Positions 10,776-23,387 are shown, counted from the stretch's first letter. The stretch: DNA of 64,000 nt from Scylla paramamosain (GCF_035594125.1 NW_026973754.1:272001-336000); one strand, 5' to 3'. Notes: a model not told the origin generated them from the letters alone. Program-made: numbers and translations.

Positions 10776-11770
10776 GTGACGGAGAGAAGCATGGGGGTGA
10801 CGGCTGCAGCGTAGGTGAATGCTTTGGCAGCCATCACATTCTCACTGCAGGCCACACTGACCACCACCGCTGCCTCCCCCTCAATGCCAGGTGGCAGGCG
10901 GCAGGAGATGGTGTTGGCACTCTCCTGCAGCATGGGGCACTCAGCACCGCCAACCACCACCATCATGTACCCGGGAATGAACCCTGAGCTTTTCCCCACC
11001 AGCACCGCACCGCCGTTGATGCTGCCGGACTGAGGTGTTAGGGCAGAGGCCACGGGCAGGGTAGTGGAGGACACCTTGTTACCCACAACTGCCCTAGCCC
11101 CAGCCACGGTCACCATGGGTCTGTAGGAGCCTGCAGACAGGCCGGCTGCTGTGCAGGACACTTTGGTGGGGGTGAGAGAGGTGATGGTGCAGGAGTAGGA
11201 GGTGGGATGGTCTTCTGTTGAGTGACTCTGTTGTGGGTGTCTCTCCTGGGGGTTGTGGTCCAGTATGCGGGGGAAGAGGGCCAATGCCAGCCATGCGCCA
11301 GGCACCCAGCTGCACCGTCTCCTCAAAGGTGACTGCCCCGGTGCCGGTGAAGCTACCCCAGAAGCCCCGAGGGGCCTCCAGCACATCCACCAGGGACAGC
11401 CTCGCCTTCTGCCCCAGGCCATGCAGGTACTTACCACTGAGCACGTTATCCTCATCCTCGGCCACTGTCTCCACCAGGCGGTCCATCTCATCACCCGCCT
11501 CCACACCCAGGAAGTCCTCAACCTCATCCTTCAGCACCACCACCACCACCCTTCCCTTTCTTCCACCATCAAGTCTTCCTTCTCTTCCTCCTGAGGCACC
11601 TCTCGGCAGCCACGGGGGACCGACTGTTGCACCAGAGTGATGGTGACCTTGGTGTTGTCACTGCCAAAGTTGTGGCCAGACAATGTCACTTCCTCGCCCT
11701 GCACTGCCATGCTGGTGACCACAGGGGTGAGTGCCTCACTGTAGGTGAAGGTAAGGGTGTCCATCTGCAC
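10776..11770 (-). CDS. PKHD1L1: X21: long exon, three IPT segments with a frame-broken acidic insert
   Basis: The acceptor is CTCCTGCAG, phase 0; the donor is GTCAC|GTGAGT, phase 2. Total length (995) fits these phases. The first part reads FTYSEALTPVVTSMAVQG and TLSGHNFGSDNTKVTI; the last part has ITSLTPTKVSCTAAGLSAGS, then SGSINGGAVLVGKSSGF and NTISCRLPPG. Between them the IPT frame meets TGA at 11531-11533. The adjacent frame is open from 11549 to beyond 11250 and looks coding and acidic (LKDEVEDFLGVEAGDEMDR). Two opposite one-base errors at G and C runs would explain this. An internal GTAAGT at about 11427-11432 makes a small intron possible too. Confidence 0.72.
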
Positions 11771-12687
11771 CTGCAGGAGATTTTCTTTTAAGCTTTATAA
11801 GATTTAGTCACTCAAAAGACACCAAATTACCATATTATGGTTTGAGACAAGAAAAGGAATTTATATAGTCTTTTGCCAAGACACTGCTGATGTTGGATAC
11901 ACATCTAGTCTTAGATATGGTGACAGACTTAAATAATTCACTCATCTTGATCATTCTGCACTGAAAGGAAGATGTGCCATGTGGTAATACAGTAATGCAC
12001 ACATGAGTACCACTGCCAACAGTGCCTCACCACACATCCAGGCAGCAGCTCTGACTCAGTACTCTGCTGTGTTCCTCTTGCCTCAAGTTTAGAGTGAAGA
12101 CAAGTGTTCTTTTAACTTCATGTATGCACACACACTCACACACACACAGCCTTAGACACACCTTCACACACCTATCAGTGCACCAAGGCCTTCTCTCAGC
12201 ACCTCAGGAATAGAAATAAAACACTATGACATAGTACTGACACCAGTGCCGTCACCATCCCATGCAAGACTAATGACGGCGAAAGTGGCTCACAAGACAC
12301 AAGTGGCTCACAAGACAACACTCACTCATCTGTCACTGCCCCCCACAAGAGTAATGGTGATGCAAGCAGTCCAGCCTCACAAGACAACCCTCATTCAGCT
12401 GTTCAGAATGACAACACATGTGCAGCCAAAACCATCCCCTTGTGCTTTGGCCCAACACATCACTCACTTTGCTGTTAAGGAGTAATGACTGGGATCATAA
12501 TTCATTGGTTAATAAATAATTATAGAACTTTTAGAGCTGTGTTTATGGCGTGCCCCACTCAAACCCTTGGGCCAACCACTAGGTAATTTGACTTGAGGAA
12601 TGAGAGTGAAGTAGCAGTACTTGGTGAGCAGAAAGACTTCACAGCTCTAACGTAACTCATAAATAGTGAGAAGCTGGCTTACAACAA

Positions 12688-12691
<4 letters not shown>
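11771..12691. other. Intron sequence; one unit of a triplicated flank
   Basis: No exon seen. At 12121-12215 a short AC run is followed by CAGCC..CACACACCTATCAGTGCACCAAGGCCTTCT. Related blocks occur at 15832-15897 and 19588-19637 directly after LINE B 3' ends. Confidence 0.65.

Positions 12692-12732
<41 letters not shown>
12692..12732. repeat. (AC)n microsatellite 5' of LINE B2
   Basis: Pure AC tract that directly precedes the truncated 5' side of family B copy B2. Confidence 0.97.
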
Positions 12733-12735
<3 letters not shown>

Positions 12736-15700
12736 CACAAGCAGCAGCTGAAGAAATATTAGGCAAAGTTTAGAAATTGGCCAGAGTTGAAGAGTACAAC
12801 CAAGTGTGGATGAAAAAGATAGGACCAGAGAAGAGAGAGCTACTATAAATGAACTAAGAAGAGAATTAAATGAAAAAAAAAAAAAAAAAAACGAAAAAAG
12901 ACCAGAAGTGGAGAAGAGGTTCTATTGAAGGGTCACAGACATGAGGCTGAGAAAGTGGTAGAGGAAAGAGGACAATGCAGAAGGGGAGGTTTAAAAGTGG
13001 AGTATACTAACTTAAATGGTCTGATACCAGTAGTGTTGAAAGTTAGAGACTGTTTAAGAGAGAAGAGAAGCCAGATATCATGGCAATTGTTGAAACAAAA
13101 CTGGAGAGTGATGTGGACGTTTTAGATATTGGTGATGGAAATTACAACCTCTGAATGAGAAATAAAAGATTTAAGCAGGGTTTAGGTGTGATGCTCCTAA
13201 TTAGACAAGGATTGACAGTGAAATCTACTACATGTGGGGAGGGGAAGGCAGAGGTACTGAAAATAGCCTTAAAAAGAAATGTGGGAAGATGCCAAAATAC
13301 TGCAGTGACCTATGTTTCCCTTATTCCAACTCAAGGGGTGAGGAAGAATACAAGAGAATGCTGAGAGACATAAAGGCATGTTTATCCAAGTTGCTGGATG
13401 AAAATGAGGTGAACTAGTGACAGGAGACTTTAACTGTAAAGAGATATCTTGGGAAAATTGGACCACATAACGTAGCAAGTCATCACAGGGGGACCGAATT
13501 ACTGGAGTTGGCTGTTGAGAATATTCTGATGTAGTGGGTTAAAGAAGACACAAAATTCAGAGAAAATGAAATACTGTCAAAGCTGGATCTAATTTTTACG
13601 AAGGAACAAGCCATAATAGAGGATTTAAAACACAAAAAACCAATAGATAAAAGTGACTATGCATTGATTCAGTTCTTAGTAATGAATAAAAACATAGATA
13701 TGAGAAAAGACCACAGGAGAGAATGGTTGAACTGCAGTGAGACAAATTTTGGACAGCTTAGGAAGTATTTCATTGAAATGGATTGGAACAAAGTATTTCA
13801 AATGGGTGATATAGAAGGAGAGTGGACCACCTTCCTGAACATTTATAATAAAGGAGAGGGGAAATGGACACCTATGAAATCAACAGAAAACCTTTTTAAG
13901 AAGGATTGGAGTAACAAGAGATGTGCTACAGCTAGACTGGAGACAGAAAAAAGCATGGAATGTGGAAGAAATATAAGAGACATGACTTGTGGACCAATTA
14001 TACAAGAAAGAGGAATGAATATGTTAAAATACACAGAGATGAGTAGAATTATGAAAAGAATGTTGTGCATAAATGCAAAGACCAACCAAAACTGTTTTAA
14101 AAATTTATGAATGGAAAATTGAGGAGTAAAGAAGACATCAGCTGAGTAATAGTTGGAGAAGAAATGGTCGAAGACCCAAAAGAGATGGCTGAAGTGTTCA
14201 ACAGACACTTCCACTCACTGCTTACTAAAGAAAATTATTTTAGGGAAGAAAGGATAGTGATGGAAAATGGGACTGGTCTGAAAGAGGTAGTAACATCAAC
14301 AGAAGAAGTAAAGAATATATTGGAAGAGCTGGGTGTATGGAAAGTAATGGGACCTGATAGTCTGTCAAGCTGGATTCTAAAGAAGTGTAGCCCAAAACTA
14401 GCTAAGGTGATACACAATATAATTAGCACCACCCTGTTGGAAGGAAAAGTACCCAAAGATTGGAAATAGGTGAATATTACCCAATTCACAAGGCTGGAAG
14501 TAAAGGAGACTCATTTAACAATAGACCAGTATTGCTGACAAGTGTGGTACCAAAGATCTGCAAAAAGATCATCAAGAACAGATGGGTGAAATGCCTGGAA
14601 GACAACAATGTGATAACAGACAGACAATTTGGATTCAGAGAAGGAAGATCTTGTGTAACAAATTTGATAAGCTTCTACACAAGAGTAATGGACATAGTGC
14701 AAGAGAGAGATGGATGGACTGACTGCATGTACTTAGACCTGCAAAATGCATTATACAAAGTACCATACAGAAGGCTAATATGGATAACTGAAAAATATAG
14801 GAAGATTGGGAGGATCGTTATTAAAATGCATGACCAACTTCTTGACGGAGAGATAAATGAGGACAGTAATCAGAGGCAATAAGTCAAAGTGGAAACCAGT
14901 AATAAGTGAAGTTCTGCAATATATGTAAATGACATGATGGAAGGAATGACAAGCCACATGAGTCTCTTTGCTGATGATGCCAAGATTATGAGAAAAGTAA
15001 CAAATGAAAAAGACTGCAAAGCTCTGAATCAAGACCTAATTAAGATAAATAAATGATTGTTGAGATGGAACATGGAGTTTAATGCCAAGAAATGTAGTGT
15101 GGTGAAGTTTAGAAAAAGTGTGAGAAAAACAGAAGGCATCTACTATTTGGGAAATGAGAAAATTACTATAAGATCAGAGAAAAAGATCTGGGAGCAATCA
15201 TTTCTAATAAAGTGTCATTTGTGAAGCATGTAAACAAGATCACTGGATAAACATGCAATCTGCTGAGAAACATGAAGATGGCATTCACCGACAATGAAGA
15301 TGATATGATAAAAAAAAAATTGTAAACAACAATGACACATCCAGGACTGGAGTATGCAGCATTAGTGTGCTCACCAAGTTTGACGAAGGATATCAGGAAG
15401 CTAGAAAGAATTCAGAGAGCTGCAACTAAAATCCCTACAAGCCTAAGAGGGCATAGTTATGAAGAGAAGTTTATGAGATTGGGCCCAACTACACTACAAA
15501 AAAGGAGGGAAAGAGGTGATTTGATAGCACTATACAGAATATTGGAAGGGATGAAAAAATTGGGCAGGGATAATCTTGTGATACCTGATAAGAGAGATAC
15601 CAGAGGACATGGAAGGAAATTCATAAGGAGTGTTTGCAGAAGAGACATCAAGAAACATAGCTTTCCCCACAGGAGCATAGCAGTGTGGAATTCATTTATT

Positions 15701-15820
15701 GATGAGACTGTGTGTGCCAAGACAGTCCATAAATTTAAAGAAAATCTGGATAAAAGTCAATATGGAGATGGAACAGCATGAGCCTAGTGTGCCTCTTGTC
15801 CTGTATTTCACAACTAGGTA
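12733..15820 (+). mobile_element. LINE family B copy B2, decayed
   Basis: It starts in the end of ORF1 and runs through endonuclease (YTNLNGLIPVVLK, a degenerate form of the YTNIDGL strand) and RT (QFGFREGRSCVTNLISFYTR, SLFADDAKIM) to the family 3' end ACAACTAGGTAAATACACAC at about 15810-15830. Many frameshifts and stops. The longest intact stretch is the C-terminal region at 15332-15781 (LERIQRAATKIP, TRGHGRKF). Confidence 0.88.
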
Positions 15821-15919
15821 AATACACACACACAGTCTTGGCTGCACCTCCACACATCCATCTGTGCACCAAGGCCTTCTTTCAGCACCTCAGGATAAGA
15901 AAGAATACAGACCCTACAC

Positions 15920-15946
15920 TCACACACACACACACACACACACACA
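15920..15946. repeat. (CA)n microsatellite 5' of LINE B3
   Basis: Pure CA tract directly before the truncated 5' side of copy B3. Confidence 0.95.
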
Positions 15947-16567
15947 ATAAAAGAACAGAAGAAAGAGACCTTGGTGTAATTATTACTGACAAGCTGTCAC
16001 CAGAAACACATGAACAAGGTAAGAGGTGAAACCTATTAACACTGAAAAACATAAGAACAGCATTTGCACATCTGGATGAGGAAATGATAAAAAAAAAAAT
16101 TATTGTGACCATGATACACCCAGGATTGGAGTATGTAGCTGTGGTATGGTCACCTAATACCAAGAAATCTATAAGAAAATAGGAAGAGTAGTAACAGTCA
16201 CCTCCAAGTTTGGAGGATCTAATGTATGAAGAAAGAATGTCTAAATCTTGTCTTATAACATTAGAACAGAGAAGAGAGAGAGGTGATCTGATCATACTAT
16301 ACAGAATGATGACTGAAATGAAAAACTTGGATAGGAAGGACTTGGTGATGAGGGATACAAGAGGCTCAAGGGTACATGGCAGAAAACTTAAAAAAGATGC
16401 ATGTAGAAGAGATGTTAAGAAAATAGCTTCCCACATAGAACTGTGGAGGTCTGGAATGATTTGGACAAAGAAGTCATTGATACAAATACAATACATAAAT
16501 TTAAGACAAAGTTAGATAAAAATAGATATGGAGACAGGATAGCACAAGCAAAGCTCTTTCCTGCATG
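15947..16567 (+). mobile_element. LINE family B copy B3, 3' fragment
   Basis: The C-terminal RT region of family B (RDLGVIITDKLSPETH, then LEQRRERGDLIILYRMM) continues to the AGATATGGAGACAGGAT end. (CA)n lies on both sides. Confidence 0.83.
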
Positions 16568-16596
16568 TCACACACACACACACACACACACACACA
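16568..16596. repeat. (CA)n shared between LINE B3 and B4
   Basis: Pure CA tract that is both the 3' tail of B3 and the 5' flank of B4. Confidence 0.95.
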
Positions 16597-19575
16597 AAGA
16601 GGCTAAAGGGAAAAATTAATCAAGAACAGAAGAAAAGACTACACTTTTTTTAGAGTTTTGGAGAGTTTTTGGAGACAGAGTGAAAAAATGGTACATAAAG
16701 GAAAAGGAATAAATTAAAGTAAAAGAAAAAAATTGCAAAAATGAAGGACTGAATGTGATGTACACCAACACAGACGGACTGTTACACAGGACACTGGAAT
16801 TATAAGACTATTTAAAAGAAAAAGAATCTGAAGATAGCGTGTTTAACGGAAATAAAGCTACAAGAAGAAAATCAGACTATCATTAACAACAACTACAATA
16901 TGTGGAGAAGAGACAGGATTGGCAAAGGAGGGGGAGGTGTAATGATAATGACAAGAAATGAGGTGAAGACAAAAATAATGAAATATGGGGAAGGAAAAGC
17001 AGAAATAGTGACTGTTAACTTGGAGGATAATCATGGAGAAATACTGATGGTAATAACAACCCACGTACCACCCAAAACAAATTCTTGGAGCAAGGAAGGC
17101 TGTGAGAAAATAACAGAAGATACCACTCAGCATTTGAGTAAATTAATCAAAAGTAATAAAACAGAATTATTGGTTGGTGACTTCAGTTGCAAAGAAATAA
17201 ATTAGGAAACATTCAAGGCATGAGGAAACAAGACTGCATGGTGAGAAAGATTTCTGAAGCTGACTATAGAAAACACAATGATGCAATGGGTGACCAAAAA
17301 TACAAGATATACTCGTATAAGAGATGATGAACCAACAAGACTTGACTTAATATTAACAAAAGGAATTGACCAAACTAAAGAAATGGTACATGTCCCCCAT
17401 GGAAAAAAGTGACCATATAATGATAGAAATAGAGACTGACAGTGATGTCAGTGCAGATGATGAATCCTACAAACAAAACAGGAGAAACTATGGAAAAGCT
17501 AACGTAAATATCTTACGAGATTCTATGAAGCAACGGACAGGAGAAAGCTGAAGAGAGCAAATTATATGCAAGGCAATATAAGACTATATGAGGCAGGAGT
17601 GAATAAATATGTCCCACTATACAAACCTAAAGAAAAAGGAAAACTGGTGTAGTTAACGCAAGATGTGCAAGAGCAAAGAGAAAAGAGATGAAGCATGGAT
17701 AACAACGAAAAGAAGTGGAAACCAAAAAAATAAAGACTTTAAGATAGCAAGAAATGAATATGTGTAAATAAGGAGAGGGGAAGAAAAAGGATATGTAAAA
17801 GATGCACTTGAGAAGTGCAAAGACGAACCAAAACTATTCTAGATTCATAAATGGAAAAATTAAACTCAAAGAAAAACTAGAACAGTTGAAGGATGGACAT
17901 GAAACATATGAAGATCCAAAAGATATGAGTGAATTGCTAAACAAAAAGTTCCACCAAGTTTTCACAAAAGAATCAGAATTTAAAGAGCCACAAGATGTGA
18001 ACACAAAAGAACAAATGTGGGAAATTACAGTAATCAAAGAAGTTTATTAAATGGTTGAGGAACTGGAAGAGAGAAAAGCAACAGGACCAGATGGAGTATC
18101 AGGTTTCATTTTAACAGGTAACAGTTAATTGAACCAGTATATGACATAATAAAATGCTCAGTATCAATTGGAAGAGTGCCTAAGGAATGGAAGAGAACAG
18201 GTATAGTGCCAATTTATAAATGTGGAAAAAAAGAAGAGCCATTAAACTACAGACCAGTATCAATGACCAGCATAGTATGCAAGATCTGTGAAAAAGTGAT
18301 GCAGAAGCAGTGGACAAAACTTCTAGAGAACATGATATAATATCAGAAAAGCAGTATGGCTTTAGATAAAAACAATCATGTGTAATAAATCTGATCAGCT
18401 TCTATTCAAGAGTGACTGATATAATGCAGGAGAGGGATGGATGAGTAGACTGTGCATTTAGATCTAAAAAAAAAAAAAGAAAGCTTTTGACAAAGCTCCC
18501 CACAACAGGCTACTATGGAAGCTAGAAAATGTTGGAGAATTAAATGGAAAAATAATAAACTGGATGGAAAGCTACTTAAAGGGAAGAGAAATGAGAATGG
18601 CAGTAAAGGATGTAAAAGTCAAAATGGAGAAAAGTAGATAGTGGAGTACCACAAGGATCAGTGCTGGCACCAATACTTTTCCTTATCTACACCAGTGATA
18701 TGCCAGAAGGAGTAATGAGTTACACAAATTTGTTTGCAGATGATGCAAAATTACAAAAACATATGAAAGACTGAAAATCTACAAGAGGATCTGAATAAAA
18801 TCTGGGACTGGAGCAAGAAATGTGAGATGGAGTTTAATATGAAAAAATGTCATGTAATGTAAGTGGGAAAAAGTGAAAAGAGACCAAAATGGATCTAGAA
18901 AATGGGAAATGTAGAAATAATAAAAGTACAAGAAGAGAAAGATCTGGGAGTGAATATACAGGACAGTCAATAATCAGAGATGCACATACAGAAGATGTTC
19001 AGAGATACATATAGAACGATGAGAAATATTAGAACAGCATTCCACTACATGGATAAAGGTATGAAGAGAAAGATAATTACCACTATGATTTGACCAAAGC
19101 TGGAATATGCTAAATCAGTGTAGTCTTCCCACAAGATGAAACATGTCAAAGAAATAGAAAGAATACAAAGGATGGCAATGAAGATGGTTCCAGAACTGGA
19201 AGAATTAACGTATGAAGACAAGTTAATGAAGATAAATCTGCCACATTGGAACAAAGAAGAGAACAGGAAGACTTAATAACTATATACAAATTGTGGAATT
19301 GAATGGAAGAAATTGATAATGAGAAACTGCTGCTAAGAGAAGTAGAAAATACCAGATACACACAAGGCCACAGCAAAAAAAAAAAAAAAAGAAAGATGCT
19401 TGAATAACATAAAGAAACAGTTTCCAACAAAGAAATCCAGAAGTATGGAACAAGCTCAGTGAGGAGGTAGTACTGGAAACGAGTGTGTACAACTTTAAGG
19501 AACAACTGCACAAGTGTAGATATGGAGACAGGACCACACAAGCATACCTCAGGCCCTGGAAATTACAACTAGGTA
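16597..19575 (+). mobile_element. LINE family B copy B4, decayed
   Basis: It starts at the end of ORF1, then endonuclease (YTNTDGLLHR, RDRIGKGGGGVMIMTRNE, LLVGDFSCKEIN) and RT with many stops ([33 protein letters not shown]). It ends in AACTAGGTAAAATATGCACACAC at about 19575. Confidence 0.85.
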
Positions 19576-19589
19576 AAATATGCACACAC

Positions 19590-20080
19590 ATGCAGCCTTG
19601 GCTGGAACTCCACACACCCATCAGTGCACCAAGGCCCTTCAGTATCCTTGATTTAGATAGTATTCTGCTCTCAAATTTATCATTTTGGGATTTCCACATT
19701 TTCATGCAGTAGTACATGCTGCTCCTAGAATGAAATGGTGTGCCAGATGTATGAGATATATAACTTTTAAAGGTCCCAGTGCCAAAAAAAAACACACCCT
19801 TCAAAGCTGCTTGGTGTGCTGTTTACATAACTTTTATTACGTAATGCAATACAACATTTTATGTGGTGAGTGCAGGCAAGCAGCTATTACAGGCCATCAG
19901 CACTCAAAAGTTAACAAAAGGGAAAGAAGATATGTTATGCATTTGTTTTCCTCAGGTTTTTGTGAAATGTTCTTGTGCTTTCTATGTGTTTTGCATACTG
20001 TATACTTGTATGTGTTATTTTTTACTGTTCTACTTTTCAGTGGCAGTAATCATGGGATACCCAAACAGACTTAAATCAAA
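19590..20080. other. Intron sequence between LINE B4 and LINE A3
   Basis: It begins with the third copy of the CACCAAGGCC flank unit (19588-19637). The rest shows no convincing gene. A cysteine-rich reading at 19685-20074 has no family I recognise. Confidence 0.5.
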
Positions 20081-20820
20081 GTCTGTTCTCCAACTAGCCA
20101 AAAACTCCTTCACTAACAGAAAGTGTCAAAACCTTTCAAGATCTAACTCCCCTCGTGACGTCTGGCATCTAGCCAAAAATATCTCCAATAACTTTGCTTC
20201 TTCTTCTTTCCCTCCTTTATTTCAACCAGATGGCACCACTCCTATCACATCTATTTCTAAAGCTGAACTCTTTGCTCAAACCTTTGCTAAAAACTCTACC
20301 TTGAACGATTCTGGGCTTGTTCCTCCCTCTCCTCCAGCCTCTAGCTACTTCATGCTACCTATTAAAATTCTTCGCAATGATGTTTTCCATGCCCTTGCTG
20401 GTCTAAACCCTCGGAAAGCTTATGGACCTGATGGGGTCCCTCTTATTATTCTCCGAAACTGTGCCTCCGTGCTTGCACCTTGCCTAGTCAAACTCTTTCA
20501 GCTCTGTCTGTCAACATCTGCCTTTCCTTCGTGCTGGAAGTTTGCCTACATTCAACCTGTTCCTAAAAAGGGTCACCATTCTAATCCCTCAAACTACCGT
20601 CCTATTGCTTTAATTTCCTGCCTATATAAAGTTTTTTAATATATCCTCAACAGGAAGATTCTTAAACATCTATCGCTTCACAACCTTCTATCTGATCACT
20701 AGTATGGGTTCCGTCAAGGCCGCTCTAATGGTGATCTTCTGGCTTTCCTTACCGAGTCTTGGTCATCCTCTTTTAGAGATTTTGGTGAAACTTTTCCTGT
20801 TGCTTTGGACATATCAAAAG

Positions 20821-22201
20821 TGTGTGAAGTATGAATGCTTCATTGTTACGGGGCTTCACTGTATTGGTTAGGGTTCATAGTTTGTATTGGTTTCATGCTT
20901 CACTGTTTCACTAGTGTTTACTTCGCCCCTTGCTCTGTATTAATCATTGAGTTCTGTACCACGCCGCCACCGGCTCGCACCTACGTACTTGTAACTGTCT
21001 ACACATTAAAAGCACTGGGAACTTGTGACTTTATGTAGCCCGAGAACCTACAAGAAGGATACATGGCGCAGTGAGTAGTGCAACTCACAAGGACCTGGCA
21101 GCGAGACAGCGTGAAGGTGCCCCAACTAGCCGGTGGTGTGCGGTGCGTCTCCCGGAGGAGCCTTCAGTGTGCCGGCGTCATGACTAAGCCTAAAACCAGG
21201 AGGCAACAAGATCCGGCACCCCTCTCGCCAGCTTCGTCCACGCCCTCGGCTATGGGGCAGGAGCAGGCAACTGGAGTCTCTCAAGACGCGCTCCTTCAAA
21301 TGCTGCAACTGTTCCGTGACGAGTGTGAGCAGAGACGACGGGAGGACGAAACGAGGCGCCAGGCCGAGGAGCAGCGCTTCAATCAGCTTGTTGCTACGCT
21401 TGGAACGCAGCCTTCACAGCAGGCAGGCACACCCGGCGCCGTTAGTGACAGCCTCGCCAACCCGCCCTCAACCATGCTCCCGATGCCGTCTACGCCTGTC
21501 CCCAAAGCGACCGTCGTTCTGCCTCCCCCGCTCTCACAGGACGCTACGCTGCAGGCCTTCAAGGAATGGAGACAGCAGTGGGAGGACTATGCCCGCCCCC
21601 TGCCACCACTTGACCTTGGCGCCCACGTCAGGCTCCAAGATCCCGTCACTAAGCGATGGGATGAAGTGGGCGTAGTCATGGGGATTGGCAAGAGCCGCGA
21701 CTACCTGGTGAAGACTACCGCTGGACGTGTATTGTGGCGGAATCGCCGCTTCATTCGTGTGGTCCCTGCCCCATCTACCGCGGAAAGAGACAGTCACGAC
21801 GGGCAGCCCTTACACCCCCCAGCTCAGAAGATCCCTGATCCCGCCACCCCAAATGCACGCCGACGCCGCCGTTGGGAAGCCGACGGACCCATACGCCGCT
21901 CAGCGCGTATAGCCTTACGTTCATAGCTAGTTAATGAACGTGAAGAGGAAGGGGGAGATGTGTGAAGTATGAATGCTTCATTGTTACGGGGCTTCACTGT
22001 ATTGGTTAGGGTTCATAGTTTGTATTGGTTTCATGCTTCACTGTTTCACTAGTGTTTACTTCGCCCCTTGCTCTGTATTAATCATTGAGTTCTGTACCAC
22101 GCCGCCACCGGCTCGCACCTACGTACTTGTAACTGTCTACACATTAAAAGCACTGGGAACTTGTGACTTTATGTAGCCCGAGAACCTACAAGAAGGATAC
22201 A
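20821..22201 (+). mobile_element. Young non-autonomous Ty3/gypsy-type LTR element
   Basis: Two 243-bp LTRs (20821-21063 and 21959-22201) begin TGTGTGAAGT and end AGGATACA; I see no difference between them. The 5-bp target duplication AAAAG is at 20816-20820 and 22202-22206. A candidate primer-binding site TGGCGCAGTGAGTAGTGC starts at 21064 with no gap. A polypurine tract, GAAGAGGAAGGGGGAGA, is at 21942-21958. The 895-bp interior has no protease, RT or RNase H. The clean target site within LINE A3 confirms the boundaries. Confidence 0.95.
21180..21926 (+). CDS. gag N-terminus fused in frame to integrase C-terminus (LTR element)
   Basis: The ORF is open from 21078; the Met at 21180 is the likelier start because MTKPKTRRQQ opens a gag-like Gln/Arg-rich head. 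It is followed by a helical EQRRREDETRRQAEEQRFNQ segment. Near residue 135 from that Met (FKEWRQQWEDYA) the sequence changes to GAHVRLQDPVTKRWDEVG and DYLVKTTAGRVLWRNRRF, the SH3-like tail of Ty3/gypsy integrases, then a basic C-terminus. All catalytic domains between are deleted, yet the frame is kept, so it may still make a protein. Its codon use is GC-rich compared with the surrounding LINEs. Confidence 0.85.
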   Translation: MTKPKTRRQQDPAPLSPASSTPSAMGQEQATGVSQDALLQMLQLFRDECEQRRREDETRRQAEEQRFNQLVATLGTQPSQQAGTPGAVSDSLANPPSTMLPMPSTPVPKATVVLPPPLSQDATLQAFKEWRQQWEDYARPLPPLDLGAHVRLQDPVTKRWDEVGVVMGIGKSRDYLVKTTAGRVLWRNRRFIRVVPAPSTAERDSHDGQPLHPPAQKIPDPATPNARRRRRWEADGPIRRSARIALRS

Positions 22202-23387
22202 AAAAGCTTTTGATAGAGTCTGGCACAAAGCTTTGATTTCCAAACTACCCTCCTACAGCTTCTATCCTTCTCTCTGTAACTTCATCTCAAGTTTCCTTTC
22301 TGACTGTTCTATTGCTGCTGTGGTAGACAGTCACTGTTCTTCTCCTAAATCTATTAACAGTGGTGTTCCTCAGGGTTCTGTCCTGTCACCCACTCTCTTC
22401 TTATTATTCATTAATGATCTCCTAAACCAAACTTCTTGTCCTATCTACTCCACCGATGATACCACCCTGCACTTTTCCACGTCTTTTCATAGACGTCCAA
22501 CCCTTCAGGAGGTAAACATTTCACGCAGGGAAGCCACAGAACGCTTGACTTCTGATCTTTCTAAAATTTCTGATTGGGGCAGAGCAAACTTGGTATTGTT
22601 CAATGCCTTAAAAACTCAATTCCTCCATCTATCAACTCGACACAACCTTCCACACAACTATCCCCCTCTTCTTCAATGACACTCAACTGTCCCCATCTTT
22701 TACACGGAACATCCTCGGTCTGTCCTTTACTCATAATCTGAACTGGAAACTTCACATCTCATCTCTAGTTAAAACAGCTTCTATGAAGTTAGGCGTTCTG
22801 AGACGTCTCCGCCAGTTTTTCTCACCCCCCAGCTGCTAACTCTGTACAAGGGCCTTATCCGTCCATGTATGGAGTATGCTTCACATGTCTGGAGGGGTTC
22901 CACTCATACTGCTCTTCTAGATAGGGTGGAATCAAAAGCTTTTCGTCTCATCAACTCCTCTCCTCTAACTGACTGTCTTCTGCCTCTCTCACCACCGCAA
23001 TGTTGCATCTCTAGCTGTCTTCTACTGCTATTTTCATGCTAACTGCTCTTCTGATCTTGCAAACTGCATGCCTCCCCTCCTCCCACGGCCTCGCTGCACA
23101 AGACTTTCTTCTTTCTCTCACCCATATTCTGTCCACCTCTCTAACACAAGAGTTAACCAGTATTTTCAATCATTCATCCCTTTCTCTGGTGAACTCTAGA
23201 ACTCCCTGCCTGCTTCTATATTTCTACCTTCCTATGACTTGAATTCCTTCAAGAGGGAGGTTTCAAGGCAGTTATTCATCAATTTTTGACTACTGCTTTG
23301 ACCCTTTTATGGGACTGACATTTCAGTGGGCATTTTTTTTTATTGGATTTGTGTTGCCCTTGGCCAATGTCCATCCTACATAATAAA

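Noticed and set aside
11427..11432. GTAAGT as a real donor of a small intron in X21
   Set aside because: It gives phase 1, but the only good acceptor (CCCCCAG at about 11239) puts the following IPT in the wrong frame; kept only as an alternative.
13155..14882. Separate protein-coding genes on the plus strand in the X20/X21 intron
   Set aside because: All readable pieces (RDNRKGGGGVMIL-like, GFREGRSCVTN, FADDAK) belong to decayed LINE B copies.
19685..20639. Cys-rich ORF before LINE A3 and its apparent fusion with RT
   Set aside because: The Cys-rich part has no zinc-finger spacing I recognise, and the fusion is only an open frame running into the LINE.
20835..21038. 67-residue ORF found twice (20835 and 21973)
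   Set aside because: The two are identical because they are the LTRs; there is no reason to think the LTR is coding.
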